From Gerris lacustris (taxonomy: Eukaryota > Arthropoda > Insecta > Hemiptera > Gerridae), in assembly GCA_951217055.1 (NCBI GenBank), contig OX578276.1, positions 29,101,505-29,165,504 on the forward strand: DNA of 64,000 nucleotides. Direction: 5' to 3'. Below, piece by piece: positions 11,940 to 22,370 of the stretch; within the stretch, counting starts at the first letter, position 1, and each line of letters opens with the position of its first letter. The notes beneath the pieces were generated by a model. It was not told the origin of the DNA, made no database searches, and saw only the letters and a program-made list of their open reading frames with translations. The position numbers were made by a program, and so were the translations under genes.

Positions 11940-12045
11940 TTTTTTATACAAGGTGGTCCAAAAGTCTCCCCCCTCTTAACTTTCGAATGGTATGAAATAA
12001 ATTAATGAAACTTGGGGGATCTGTACCATGTAAAGGAAGAAACCA
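11940..12045 (+). repeat. Mariner-like terminal fragment (family G)
   Basis: Starts 'acaaggtggtccaaaagtc' and continues through 'gaaacttgggggatctgtac'. The same block is at 52603-52710, and an inner part recurs at 52925-52990. The TACA-GGTGGTCC start is of the kind seen at mariner-like ends. No partner end is recognised. Confidence 0.55.
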
Positions 12046-12530
12046 TGGCATAGTTAAGAACTATAACTAAACTAAACTTTCCCAGTCTGTCTGTCGCTGT
12101 TTTTGCGAACCAACATATCTTAAAAAATACTTGTCCGATTTTATTGAAATGTGGATGGTAGTTCATAATTAGCCCATTGTAGCTTCCATATATGTTTCAA
12201 CCATCTGCGCCCTTTAGTTTCTCTTCTACATGCGTACAAACATACAAAGTTTCCAAAGTACCTTATCTGATTATTATAAAATTTGGATGGTTTGTCGAAA
12301 GTAGCTTGCAGATATTTCTAAATTGAATTCAACCGTCTGCCCTATTTAAATTTTAAAGTTTATTAAATTGATACTTTAATTCATAAAAAAATCAAAACAA
12401 TTTTGACTGATTTAAAACATGGGGGAAAAATTAAATAAATTTTACAATATTAGGTTGTGAAAGGATAAAATCATTAAATTATACAAAACCCGATGCGAGG
12501 AAGCTATGTGCCCCACTAATTGGCATTGAC
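12046..12530 (+). repeat. Dispersed repeat family B copy
   Basis: Carries 'ctgtctgtcgctg', 'gaaccaacatatctt', the 'gtagttcataattagcccat' region and the terminal 'gatgcgaggaagctatgtg', in the same order as the copy at 33395-33985. Confidence 0.7.
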
Positions 12531-12565
12531 TAATTTTTATTTTTATTTCATTTACTTAGTATATT

Positions 12566-12689
12566 AGGGTCCGTAGGCAAAACCAAGGACCCTTATATTT
12601 TCCTGCGTGCGTGTCTGTCCGTCCGTCCGGACTCTAAAACACCATCAATAGGGTACTACTTAAACAATACAGTGTGGCCTACGGACCCT
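12566..12689. mobile_element. 124 bp MITE-like element with 13 bp perfect TIRs
   Basis: AGGGTCCGTAGGC at 12566-12578 is the exact reverse complement of GCCTACGGACCCT at 12677-12689. The interior includes a GTCTGTCCGTCCGTCC run. No clear target duplication flanks it. Far too short to encode anything. Confidence 0.6.
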
Positions 12690-12724
12690 CGCTGTGTGCT
12701 GACTAGCACACACTTGACCTGTTT

Positions 12725-13720
12725 ATTTATATAAGTAGTATAGAGAGAAAGTATTGTTATAAAACGCAAAATATCGATTTTGTGATTTTTATTTACTTTA
12801 GCCCAAAATAGTGGTTTTTAAAAATGTTTGTCTGTAGTCAGTATTCTGTGCGGCGCACGAAGCCTAAACTACCAGGCCGGTTTCGATGAAAATTGGCATA
12901 CATGTTCAAAAAAAAAATAAACTTGCCAGCAAGTTACTAATAGGGTTTCTTCGGTCATAAAATTTCATAAATAGAACATTGTTTTTATTTTTTTTTTTTT
13001 AACTAAAATATATATAAAAAGTTTTTTAAATTTTAAGAAGCAAGGTGTGCATATATTACCCTTTAGTATCTTAGGTAGGGGTTTTTTGCGTTTTGTTTCA
13101 ATTTTTTCGGGGGTAAAATTGCCGACATTTTGAAAACGCAATATATATTTGTGAACCAAATTTCAATACCTTTAAAATGATACCCAACTTCAAATTTTCG
13201 AAAATAAAAGTTTTAGGGCTCCATAGATAGGTACGGCCCCCTAAAATTTCTAAAATTTGGCTTTTTTATATAAAAAGAACTCCCGCAAATATCATTGAAA
13301 CACAGAGATGTATATTTTTGCCTTATTTTTAGGATGAAGTAGCGCAGACATTTTTTTTTAATTTTTTCGGTGGTAAAATGGGCACCATTTTGGAAATGCG
13401 ATATATATTTGTAATCCAGACCTTTAAAATGATACCCAACTTACAAATTACAAAAAAATATAAAAGATTGCGATCAAATCGCAATTAATCGCTGATCGCA
13501 GAAATCTTGAGTGTTTAAGTCCGATAAGTTTCCCAGGGAAATTTATATTTCCGAGATATTGATGAAATATCACATGTTGGACACTTAATATGATTAAACA
13601 TTTTCTGCCAATTAGTATGCCAAATATTATGCCAATTTTATTAGTATTCTGCAATTAGTATTATAGCCATGTATTATGATACATAGCTTCCTCGCGTTCT
13701 ATCGTGTATTTTAATTATAT
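12725..13720. other. Intergenic mosaic of diverged repeat fragments
   Basis: No gene. A landmark 'cacgaagcctaaactacca' at about 12858 starts a fragment (family E) also present near 35140, 36200, 37680, 47490 and 56885. Blocks with 'tttaaaatgatacccaactt' at about 13170 and 13425 are a direct duplication roughly 260 bp apart. Around 13670-13700 is a minus-strand family B end. Confidence 0.5.
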
Positions 13721-13867
13721 GGTACTACTTCAGATTGTTACTCCCTTAAGTTTTTTAAGAATATAAATGTATAAAACTATTGAAGTTTTTCTTTTGTGGA
13801 CTTGAGGTTTTTTTTATATAAGTAGTTGGTTGTTATTTGGAATGAAAGTCCTTTATTATATTTGATT

Positions 13868-13906
13868 CAAGCAAGCTTTCGTCCAGGGAACCTGGACTTC
13901 TTCAGG
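13868..13906 (-). ncRNA. Hammerhead-like ribozyme motif of the Penelope element (minus arm)
   Basis: On the minus strand: CTGAAGA (13899-13905), a stem II of GTCCAGG/CCTGGAC closed by TTC, then GAAA (13877-13880), and AGC-TT-GCT as a minimal stem III. CUGANGA...GAAA is the hammerhead core, and Penelope-like elements are known to carry hammerheads with very short stem III. Pairing for stem I is weak, so activity is uncertain. Confidence 0.65.
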
Positions 13907-14064
13907 TTTTGGAAATACTGTAAATTTAGAGAAACAAATGGTCAAAATGAAAACGAATTTTGGAAATGAAAGTCTTACCAAGTTAATTTTGATTGTTTTT
14001 ATGTTTTTTTTTAAAAGAATTAATTTTATTTTTTTAACTGACATACCTAATCAAAAATTTTGAA

Positions 14065-15510
14065 TTATTTATTTTTATTTGTATTAAATATAATATTTGT
14101 GTAAATGTTGCTTAATTTATTGGTGTCTTGTTTCAAGTTTATGTTGTTAGTATTTGATTTTATGTATAACATTTCCAGTGTAAGTCGTTTTTGGTGGTGT
14201 TTTTCAGTGTGTAGAATATTATATTTATCTGTGTCTAATGTGTGTTTAGTGGTGTGTGCGTATTCTGATATAGCTGTGTTAGTGTTGTTATTTGAGATGT
14301 CTTTAATATGTTGATGAAATCTGTTTTTGAATTGTTGTGAAGTTTCTCCTATGTATGTTGCAGGGCATTGTTTACAGTTAATTTGGTATACGATGTTACT
14401 TTGTTGCAGAGGAGGGATAGAATCTTTGAGTTTGGAGTATAAAATTGATTTTAGGGTGGTGGAATTTTTTTGAGCTATTTTGATATTATTATAAGGTCGA
14501 AACAATTTTTTAATTTGTTCAGTAGTGTGTTTTATGTAGGGCAGGGTGTAGTATTTAGCTAAAACGGGAGGTGTCGTATTTTGTAAGGTATTGTTAATGT
14601 TGTTATTGTGTTTTTGGAGTAGTTTATTAATTATTCTGTTGGGGTATTTATTTTTATTAAGTGTATCTTTTATAAATGATATGTTTTCGTTGTGAAATTG
14701 TTTATCAGAGAGGGTAAGGATTTGATTAATAAAGTTATTAGCACAGTTAATTTTGTAAGAATATGGTTGGTGTGAATAGAAATGGAGGAGTCTACCTGAA
14801 TAAGTGGGTTTTGTGTAGTGTTTATATGTTAGTTTGTTATCGTTAGTTTTTATTATTTTTATGTTGAGAAAAAGAAGGGCACTGTTTTCTTCAGATTCTA
14901 TGGTGAATTTGAGGTTGGGGTGGTAGTTATTGAAGTTGTTAAGAAGGGAGGGTATGTGGTTTTTGTTAATTATCAAAAAGCTATCATCAACGTATTTTTT
15001 GAAGAGTTTAATGTGGGAATTAAATTGGGGTATGACATCAAAGAATAATTTGTCTAGGACAATATCGGCAATAATAGGTGATAAAGGGTCACCCATAGGG
15101 AGGCCTTCTTTTTGTAAGTAAAGGACGTTGTTGTGGGAGAAATAAGTGTAGTCAAGGCAAAAATCTACTATGTCATAAAAAAGTGGTTTAGAAATTTGGG
15201 TGTGGGTAAAAATTTTGGGCCAAAGGGACTTAGTGAGGTCTTAGCTAGGTCCAGGGGAATCGATGTAAAAAGAGATTGGACATCAAGTGAGATAAGGGAA
15301 TCATTTGGATCTAGGTCGGGAATATCTTTGATTAGATCAATCAGTTGATATGCGTTGGAGATATTAAAATTATAGCTATTCCTAAAAGGAGATAACATGT
15401 TTGAGAGAAATTTAGAAAGGTTGTAAGAAGGGGAGATAATACATGATACTATGGGTCTGAGAGAAACAGGATTTTTGTGGATTTTGGGAAGAGCATAAAT
15501 TCTAGGATAT
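14065..15510 (-). pseudogene. Penelope reverse transcriptase-GIY-YIG protein, frameshifted
   Basis: The upstream part (15168-15510) encodes PLE reverse transcriptase motifs, including a YALPKIHK-like stretch, LRPIVS and SLDVQSLFTSIP. A homopolymer (A6 at 15177-15182) is one base short, so the frame breaks. The downstream 343-codon open frame (14065-15096) holds the RT active site YVDD (14983-14994) and a C-terminal GIY-YIG endonuclease: VYQI, CKQC, TYIGET and a conserved R followed by HQH. This order, RT then GIY-YIG, defines canonical Penelope-like elements, which copy RNA into DNA at nicked targets. The N-terminus is missing because the copy is 5'-truncated. Not functional as it stands. Confidence 0.92.
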
Positions 15511-15512
15511 TT

Positions 15513-16655
15513 CCCTGGACCTAGCTAAGACCTCACTAAGTCCCTTTGGCCCAAAATTTTTACCCACACCCAAATTTCTAAACCACTTTTTTATGACATA
15601 GTAGATTTTTGCCTTGACTACACTTATTTCTCCCACAACAACGTCCTTTACTTACAAAAAGAAGGCCTCTCTATGGGGACCCTTTATCACCTATTATTGC
15701 CGATATTGTCCTAGACAAATTATTCTTTGATGTCATACCCCAATTTAATTCCCACATTAAACTCTTCAAAAAATACGTTGATGATAGCTTTTTGATAATT
15801 AACAAAAACCACATACCCTCCCTTCTTAACAACTTCAATAACTACCACCCCAACCTCAAATTCACCATAGAATCTGAAGAAAACAGTGCCCTTCTTTTTC
15901 TCAACATAAAAATAATAAAAACTAACGATAACAAACTAACATATAAACACTACACAAAACCCACTTATTCAGGTAGACTCCTCCATTTCTATTCACACCA
16001 ACCATATTCTTACAAAATTAACTGTGCTAATAACTTTATTAATCAAATCCTTACCCTCTCTGATAAACAATTTCACAACGAAAACATATCATTTATAAAA
16101 GATACACTTAATAAAAATAAATACCCCAACAGAATAATTAATAAACTACTCCAAAAACACAATAACAACATTAACAATACCTTACAAAATACGACACCTC
16201 CCGTTTTAGCTAAATACTACACCCTGCCCTACATAAAACACACTACTGAACAAATTAAAAAATTGTTTCGACCTTATAATAATATCAAAATAGCTCAAAA
16301 AAATTCCACCACCCTAAAATCAATTTTATACTCCAAACTCAAAGATTCTATCCCTCCTCTGCAACAAAGTAACATCGTATACCAAATTAACTGTAAACAA
16401 TGCCCTGCAACATACATAGGAGAAACTTCACAACAATTCAAAAACAGATTTCATCAACATATTAAAGACATCTCAAATAACAACACTAACACAGCTATAT
16501 CAGAACACGCACACAACACTAAACACACATTAGACACAGATAAATATAATATTCTACACACTGAAAAACACCACCAAAAACGACTTACACTGGAAATGTT
16601 ATACATAAAATCAAATACTAACAACATAAACTTGAAACAAGACACCAATAAATAA
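15513..16655 (+). pseudogene. Penelope RT-GIY-YIG protein, second copy, frameshifted
   Basis: Near-identical partner of the minus-strand copy, in opposite orientation, beginning slightly more 3' in the element. It shares the same short homopolymer (T6 at about 15577-15582). A second frameshift lies where the other arm reads CTATGGGTGACC and this one CTATGGGGACC (about 15672-15683). From there the frame is open through YVDD (15774-15785) and the GIY-YIG domain. A T-to-A change creates a premature TAA at 16653, where the other arm has TTA and continues 17 codons. Only a few amino-acid differences separate the arms. Confidence 0.9.
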
Positions 16656-16861
16656 AGCAACATTTACACAAATATTATATTTAATACAAATAAAAATAAA
16701 TAATTCAAAATTTTTGATTAGGTATGTCAGTTAAAAAAATAAAATTAATTCTTTTAAAAAAAAACATAAAAACAATCAAAATTAACTTGGTAAGACTTTC
16801 ATTTCCAAAATTCGTTTTCATTTTGACCATTTGTTTCTCTAAATTTACAGTATTTCCAAAA

Positions 16862-16900
16862 CCTGAAGAAGTCCAGGTTCCCTGGACGAAAGCTTGCTTG
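16862..16900 (+). ncRNA. Hammerhead-like ribozyme motif of the Penelope element (plus arm)
   Basis: CTGAAGA (16863-16869), stem II GTCCAGG/CCTGGAC (16871-16887) with TTC loop, GAAA (16888-16891), then AGC-TT-GCT as a short stem III. Identical to the motif in the minus arm, giving two convergent copies pointing outward. Stem I is weak on inspection. Confidence 0.65.
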
Positions 16901-17166
16901 AATCAAATATAATAAAGGACTTTCATTCCAAATAACAACCAACTACTTATATGTATAAAACTATATTTATATATTTATACATTCCTTTGTTCAAATAACT
17001 ATTAAGACAAAGCGATGTTTAGTCCAATGTACTTTGGGACAAAGGAATATTAAACTTCTGTTTTTTTAAGGGGAGTAACAGTCCAGTGAAGATCATTCTT
17101 TACACCTTCTTTAGAATGTAACTCATTTGTTTTTTTACAAGGGGAGTAACAGACTAATGAAGTACC

Positions 17167-18500
17167 ATTATGTTTTGGTTTTATGAACCATTATTGTAAA
17201 TTTTTAATTTCGACTTGGGGGAGAGGTATCGGTTTTTTTTTTTTTTGGCTTTAACAGGGCATTTGGGAACTGTCGTAGCTGGTGTAGTTAGCGTACTGTC
17301 AACCCTACTGAAACATATGTCTAAAAAACTACATTAGGTATTTATTGAGTTCAAATCCCAGAGAGGTGAGACATGTTTCATACTAATGATCAAATCGAGT
17401 AGATGATCCCCCGTCCTGAAATAACCTAATCATGTGTTGATCGGGACTTAAAACAAACAACAAAACAATAACATTTTTAACTAATTTAAAAATATTCAAA
17501 TCTATTTACGTATATTCTCTAAGCTTTCAAACTACGATACTATAAGTTATTTATTACTAAATTTGTAATTAATTAATGTTTGGAATGTTTAAACAATACT
17601 GTACACTACTAAGACATAATGGAAAATTATAATGAAATATATATATATTATCTTACCAGTAAATAAAGATGCTGAGTATTAGAACAAACTGGATATAACA
17701 AAATAATAAAAGTAAATTTTCAAAATATTTGGTCAAATAAAATGTTGTATATCATATAAGAAAGTGATCTTTAAAAATCTAATGAAACTGACTGAACGCC
17801 AACTCAGTATTACATTTATATATATGACTGAGTTTCAAGGCAATACAAACCTACCTATAAATTTGTCGATAAGGCCTGATAACTAATTATAAATTTTAAA
17901 ATTAGGTCGTTTTTTAACAGGTTTTTTTATTAGGTTACATTAAAAACAATTGAAGTTATTTTTCGATTTATCTGAGGCTCATCAAGAGTACTTATATAAA
18001 AAAAATGTTACAGACAGATTCAATTTAAACGCCTTTAAAGCTTGGTTTTAATTCGCTTCAATTTGTGAATGGGTCAGAGAAAACTTCCATTTTATTATTG
18101 AAAATTTTAGTAAACAATAATCCTACTAGTTGAGGAATCGAATCCATTCGCTATTTTATAAAAAAATAGATTTTCCCTGAACAGCGTCTGATTACTATTT
18201 AAATGGACTGAATTTACATAATATTTTCCAAAGATTTTTCAATCTATAGGAGACAGCTCCCCTAAATTCGAAGCTAAAGTTAATTTCTTGATTTCCTCAG
18301 GGGGAATTTTTTTTTCTGAACATACTAATACATATTAATTTGTATCTAATTGCGACGCAGACCACGAACTAATGCTGTTCTAAAAAAAATCGTTTACATA
18401 AGGAACCTTTAAATTTCTCAATCCGTACAAACATAAAATTTGATTCCCCATGTTATTTCCTCTCATAATACACCTATTAAACAATATCCGCAGATAAAAA
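17167..18500. other. AT-rich intergenic, no gene seen
   Basis: No recognised gene, tandem array or element boundary. Contains an isolated homopolymer T run at about 17229-17246 and scattered AT-rich sequence. Confidence 0.4.
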
Positions 18501-18502
18501 AA

Positions 18503-18574
18503 TAGCCCACTACTGGGATTCGAACCACGGATCTTCTCTTTGAAATTGAATTGTTCTAATTACTGAGCTACGAC
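18503..18574 (-). repeat. tRNA-derived SINE head
   Basis: On the minus strand a pol III A box (TAGCTCAGTAATTAGA) is followed about 35 nt later by a perfect B box (GGTTCGAATCC). D-arm and T-stem pairing are too degraded for a tRNA gene. The sequence after the B box runs into a 'ctatttttttatctg' tail resembling that of the SINE at 55134, so a SINE head is the better reading. Confidence 0.6.
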
Positions 18575-18904
18575 AGATTAATTATAATTTGAATCATGGA
18601 TTGCTATTATTTTCGGATTTTAGAAAGGAACTCTGAATGGCTCATTTTTGAATGAACGACTTATTTTGTTAGTTGGTAATTTGGTTTGTTGCTAAAGTAT
18701 CTACTAGATTAAATTTTTTTCATTAATGTATCTTCTCGTGTCTTAGTACATCTTCAAGAGCTACAAGCTACCGTGGAAAGACATATGTTTGAGTTAAAAA
18801 TATATAAATTTAATAAGTGCATTTAGTTCAAAGAGCCTATAGAGAAACAAATTAATATGTACTAGAATGTTCAGAAAAATAAGGTAGAGAAAGGATAGTG
18901 AATA

Positions 18905-19390
18905 AAAAAATTGCTTAAACGTTGGTGACTAGGTTATGAAGATGCAAGAAGCGAGTAGTGAGAAAGTACCTTAAACAATGGTGACTAGGTGACGAAGGTG
19001 CAAGAAGCGTGTAGTGAGAAAGTACCTTAAACATTGGTGACAAGGTGACGAAGGAGCAAGAAACGAGTAGTGAGAAAGTACCTTAAACATTGGTGACAAG
19101 GTGACGAAGGTGCTAGAAGCGAGTAGTGAGAAAGTACCTTAAACATTGGTGACTAGGTGACGAAGGTGCAAGAAGCGAGTAGTGAGAAAGTACCTTAAAC
19201 ATTGGTGACTAGGTGATGAAGATGCAAGAAGCGAGTAGTGAGAAAGTACCTTAAACATTGGTGACTAGGTGATGAAGATGCAAGAAGCGAGTAGTGAGAA
19301 AGTGTACTTTAAACATTGGGGACTAGGTGATGGAGATAATGCAAGTAGTAGTGAGAAAGTAGCTTGAACTCTGGTGACTAGGTGATTGAG
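18905..19390 (+). repeat. 56 bp minisatellite, about 8.5 copies
   Basis: 'agaaagtacc' recurs at 18961, 19017 and 19073, exactly 56 bp apart, and on through the block. Units read 'gtgactaggtgacgaagg...gagtagtgag...'. Edge units are more diverged than central ones, as expected for unequal exchange. Confidence 0.95.
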
Positions 19391-19394
19391 AATT

Positions 19395-19770
19395 TATCAG
19401 TTGTCAATGGCAGCAAACAAATACAATATGGGACCATTTGAGGGCTACTTTTAACAAACCATCCAAATTTCTTCTACACACGAGATGAGTACTTTTAAAT
19501 ACAAAGGCCTTAATAAGTTGTATTTTCGATACCCAGTGGGGTGACACTTATTTTCAAAATTAAATTTTCGCAGAAAGTTAAAATAAAAATAACATTGGAC
19601 CAATGAAAATAACATGAAACCAACATTGGACTAATTATGACATACCCTCTCCAAATTTAAAACCAATCGGTTTTTTTTTGATATGGTGGCTCCCAAAAAT
19701 ATTGATCGACAGACAGACACGAAACCAAATATATTCTCTGATGTCTAAAAACGAATTTCTATGAAGGAAT
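19395..19770 (-). repeat. Dispersed repeat family B copy, minus strand
   Basis: Reverse-oriented family B landmarks: 'gggctacttttaacaaacca', 'cccagtggggtgacac', 'gacagacacgaaacc' and 'tgatgtctaaaaacg'. Confidence 0.65.
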
Positions 19771-20224
19771 GTTTGAATTTAGAGACATAAAACAATTTCG
19801 TTCTTCGCAGAATGACAACATTATTATCATTACTGTAAGCTTGCAAGCAATAAGAGCGTGTAAATAATAAACAAATAAATATAAAATAATAATCGAACAT
19901 CGGATGTAAAATAGTGACATGTATTTGAAAAGATGACAAGAAATCAAAAAGATGTTAAAAAATCTGTGTAAAATATATTATTTAATTATTTTAATGTTTG
20001 TAAAGCTTAAAGGTAAATTATTCATGTCAAAGATTTCCATACTCACATCATCTACTATATACCTATAAAGAAAAGCCAAATATACCATTCACTTACTCAT
20101 CCATCACAGTATCTCTAGAATGGCATTAGCTAAAGAGCTGAAATTTTGTATGAGGATCCCCTTTACCCCCTAGGTACTCGCTAAGAAATCATTATACGAA
20201 CCGCTATCTTGTATCAAGATGGCG

Positions 20225-21711
20225 CACAGTGGTTCAAAATGAGAATTTAGGAGGACAAAAATGAATTTTTCGACTACGCAAATTTTTTATATAAATTATT
20301 TTTTTCTTTTCTAAGATGTCTGAATAGATGATATTTACAATTATTTGTTTTTATCTTTATGTTTAATGTACTTTGAACGCGTTAGAAAGGAGTGTTTTTA
20401 TTGTATTATTTAAAACCAACAATTTTCAGTAATTTATGAAATTTTTACTGTTTTTTAAAAATATAGTTTTAATAACAGCTTTCATATAATTCATCATTAT
20501 TACTCTTAAACAAGGCATGTTGTTGTGATTTATTTCATTTTCTTATTTTTTTACTTAATTTATACCTATAAATTCACTCAAATTCGATTTGCACTAAAAA
20601 TTGTGACTTTAAACAAAATACCAAATAAATGGTGGACAATTACTCTCGTGTAGTAAAAAGTCATGGGGAGATATATACATGGATTTTTTGGGGCAAGTTT
20701 ATACTTCAAGAATATCACCATTTTGTTTGCCTTTTTTTGCCTTTAAGAAAGAAATGCTAAATTTGTGGAGCTGGGCAAAAGAATTCAACAATTTCGACTT
20801 AGCCCAATCTCGTCTAGTTAATGCTGATCTCTAGAATTAGGTATTTATTCTCCTCATGCTTATATTAGATCCTTTGAGTGTCATTTGGATACAGCTTATT
20901 AGGATGAAAATTAAAAGTTGGCAGATACGAGGAGAAGAAAATAAAAGCTTAATAAAAGCCAGAAAAGAGGAAATAACGACTAGCTTTAGAAGTGAAATGA
21001 GGCTTTTAGTCGATATGCCAAAACAAGGATTCGGTAACACAAATGATGGCAACACTGTCCGTTCATTTTTTCTTAACCCTGCTTAACCTTGCTATAGTAT
21101 CCAAAATAACTGGGAACGATGAAAATTTAATTTATAGATTTAGAGTTATTTTGTCTGCACTGGCAAGTAGTTGTAAACTAAATCCTGCAAAATATGATAA
21201 ATATGCTATTACCACAGCAAGATTGAATGTGTCATTATATGAATGGTATCCCATGCCTCCTACAGTCCGTAAAATACATGATCATGACATAATTGAACAT
21301 TTTTTTATTAGCTATAGGCCAATTAGTTGAAGATGCTCAAGAGGCAAGACACAATGAGGTAGGATATTATAGGCTCCATAATTTAAGATAACTGCCACAC
21401 TAATTAACTATGGCAAAAGTTGTCAAGAAAAAAAATGTTTTATTTTTTATAATTGAAAACATTTTAAATATATTAATGATATTTTATGAAAAAAAAAAAA
21501 AAAAAAAAAATTAGTTTCCATTTCAGGTGTACTAAGCTGTTAATTATATGCATAACGTCACAATAATAATAAATATTTTTCTTTATGGATTTATTTATTT
21601 TAATGACATATGTCACATCCTTTATGTTTATAAACGATTTTATCCGTTATATTGCCTCTAAATGCTTTCAATTATTTTTGTCCTCCTAAATTCTCATTTT
21701 GAACCACTGTG
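20225..21711 (+). mobile_element. Transib transposon with RSS-like ends
   Basis: The 38 bp terminal inverted repeats are perfect and start with CACAGTG (20225-20231; reverse complement at 21705-21711). They are flanked by a 5 bp duplication TGGCG (20220-20224 and 21712-21716). CACWRTG ends with GC-rich 5 bp duplications are the hallmark of Transib, the transposon family related to RAG1. In each TIR the heptamer is followed by a 23 bp spacer and ACAAAAAT. Total length 1487 bp, so most of the transposase gene is missing. Confidence 0.9.
20850..21393 (+). pseudogene. Transib (RAG1-like) transposase remnant, C-terminal part
   Basis: Three consecutive frames carry one homology. The first (20856-21070) includes SWQIRGEE, KARKEEI, LLVDMPKQGFG and NTNDGNT. 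The second (about 21065-21320) includes ITGNDENLIYRF, YEWYPMPPTVRKIHDHD and IIEH. The third (21312-21393) begins IGQLVEDAQEAR. These match my recollection of the conserved C-terminal half of Transib transposases (NDGNT, PPTVHK and the GQLSEEAQEAR-like block), the part related to the RAG1 core. Two frameshifts and loss of the N-terminal part make it non-functional. It sits inside matching TIRs. Confidence 0.85.
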
Positions 21712-21803
21712 TGGCGTCTATTAATATTCATTACAGTATCGCTATCTCTAGATCGACAATATCTGGAGAGCTGAAATTTTGCATGAGGGTTCTTCTTATC
21801 AAT

Positions 21804-21831
21804 TTGGTGCTTGCTTGATAGCAAGCACCAA
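21804..21831. repeat. Perfect palindrome, 12 bp arms, 4 nt loop
   Basis: TTGGTGCTTGCT and its reverse complement flank TGAT. It duplicates a sequence ('ttggtgcttgcta') that occurs singly at about 21999, so the palindrome looks like a snap-back copy. Confidence 0.9.
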
Positions 21832-22016
21832 GGGTGATAATGAAGGGTGATTGGGGGGGGGGGGGGTAATTTGTTTAATAATTTTACTCTCCTCCATCTT
21901 GCATCAAATGGCGTCTATTTTTATATTCATCACAGTAACGCTATCTCTAGATGGGCAATATCTGGAGAAATTTTTCAAGGAGGTTCTTCCTATCCCCTTG
22001 GTGCTTGCTAAGAATC

Positions 22017-22061
22017 ATCTTACGCTCCTCCATCTTGCATCAAGATGGAGGAGCGTAAGAT
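22017..22061. repeat. Perfect palindrome, 21 bp arms, 3 nt loop
   Basis: Positions 22017-22037 are the exact reverse complement of 22041-22061 around CAT. It lies in the Helitron-like repeat and follows the same short-loop pattern as 391-460 and 27864-27973. Confidence 0.92.
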
Positions 22062-22370
22062 CTATATACATATGGCGTCTATTTATATACAAATTTGGAC
22101 ATGAAGATAGCTCCAAAACCCAATTAGACTTGAAATTCGAAAGCTTCTTTTCTTGACTTAACAACTACTGTAAAAAGATTTTCCAATCGGTGATCTTTAT
22201 TCAAAATGGCGGCCATATATATGGAATTATTTTGTCTAAGCGATATCTCTGGAAACAATTTCAATTGAACATTAAAATTTCAAGGTCAATTGCTCTACTT
22301 CAAAGATAACTGTCAGGTCGGTACTTCTAAATTAAATACCTCCGTAGCGGGAGCACGGGTAATCAGCTAG

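Larger units (their letters stand above)
13781..15512 (-). mobile_element. Penelope-like element, 5'-truncated, minus-strand arm
   Basis: Carries the 3' part of a Penelope-like retroelement: reverse transcriptase, GIY-YIG endonuclease, 3' UTR and a hammerhead-like motif. It is cut off at 15512, where it meets a second copy in opposite orientation. The outer end extends about 35 bp further than in the partner arm. Both arms together are flanked by the 14 bp direct repeat atgtataaaactat (13767-13780 and 16951-16964), which I read as the target-site duplication. Confidence 0.92.
15513..16950 (+). mobile_element. Penelope-like element, 5'-truncated, plus-strand arm
   Basis: Inverted copy of the element at 13781-15512, joined head-to-head at 15512/15513. 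It begins at the point corresponding to about 15258 in the other arm. The 3' end reaches 16950 and is followed directly by the second copy of the 14 bp target duplication (16951-16964). Confidence 0.92.
13721..17166. mobile_element. MITE (family C) split by a Penelope insertion
   Basis: Left part 13721-13780 and right part 16965-17166 together match the uninterrupted copies at 60269-60505 and (reverse) 29532-29766. Family C has ~27 bp terminal inverted repeats of the form GGTACTTC.TTAGATTGTTA ending in CTCCCCT, and an internal 'gtactttgggacaaagg' landmark. The 3.2 kb between the parts is the paired Penelope-like insertion, so this MITE predates it. No coding potential. Confidence 0.85.
20051..22370 (+). 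mobile_element. Helitron-like element containing a Transib insertion
   Basis: The left end A|TCTACTATATACC and the right end CTAG|T, preceded by a short GC-rich hairpin (CTCC...GGGAG) at about 22350-22356, fit the Helitron rule (5' TC, 3' hairpin plus CTRR, insertion between A and T, no target duplication). The interior has ~185 bp tandem units ('cagtaacgctatctctag...aatatctgg') at about 20105, 21735 and 21925. Removing the Transib at 20225-21711 restores a continuous repeat unit. No Rep/helicase coding is present, so it is non-autonomous. Boundaries are tentative. Confidence 0.5.

Noticed and set aside
18503..18574. Functional tRNA gene on the minus strand
   Set aside because: A and B boxes are good but the T stem and anticodon stem do not pair. 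A SINE head fits better; 55134-55211 likewise.
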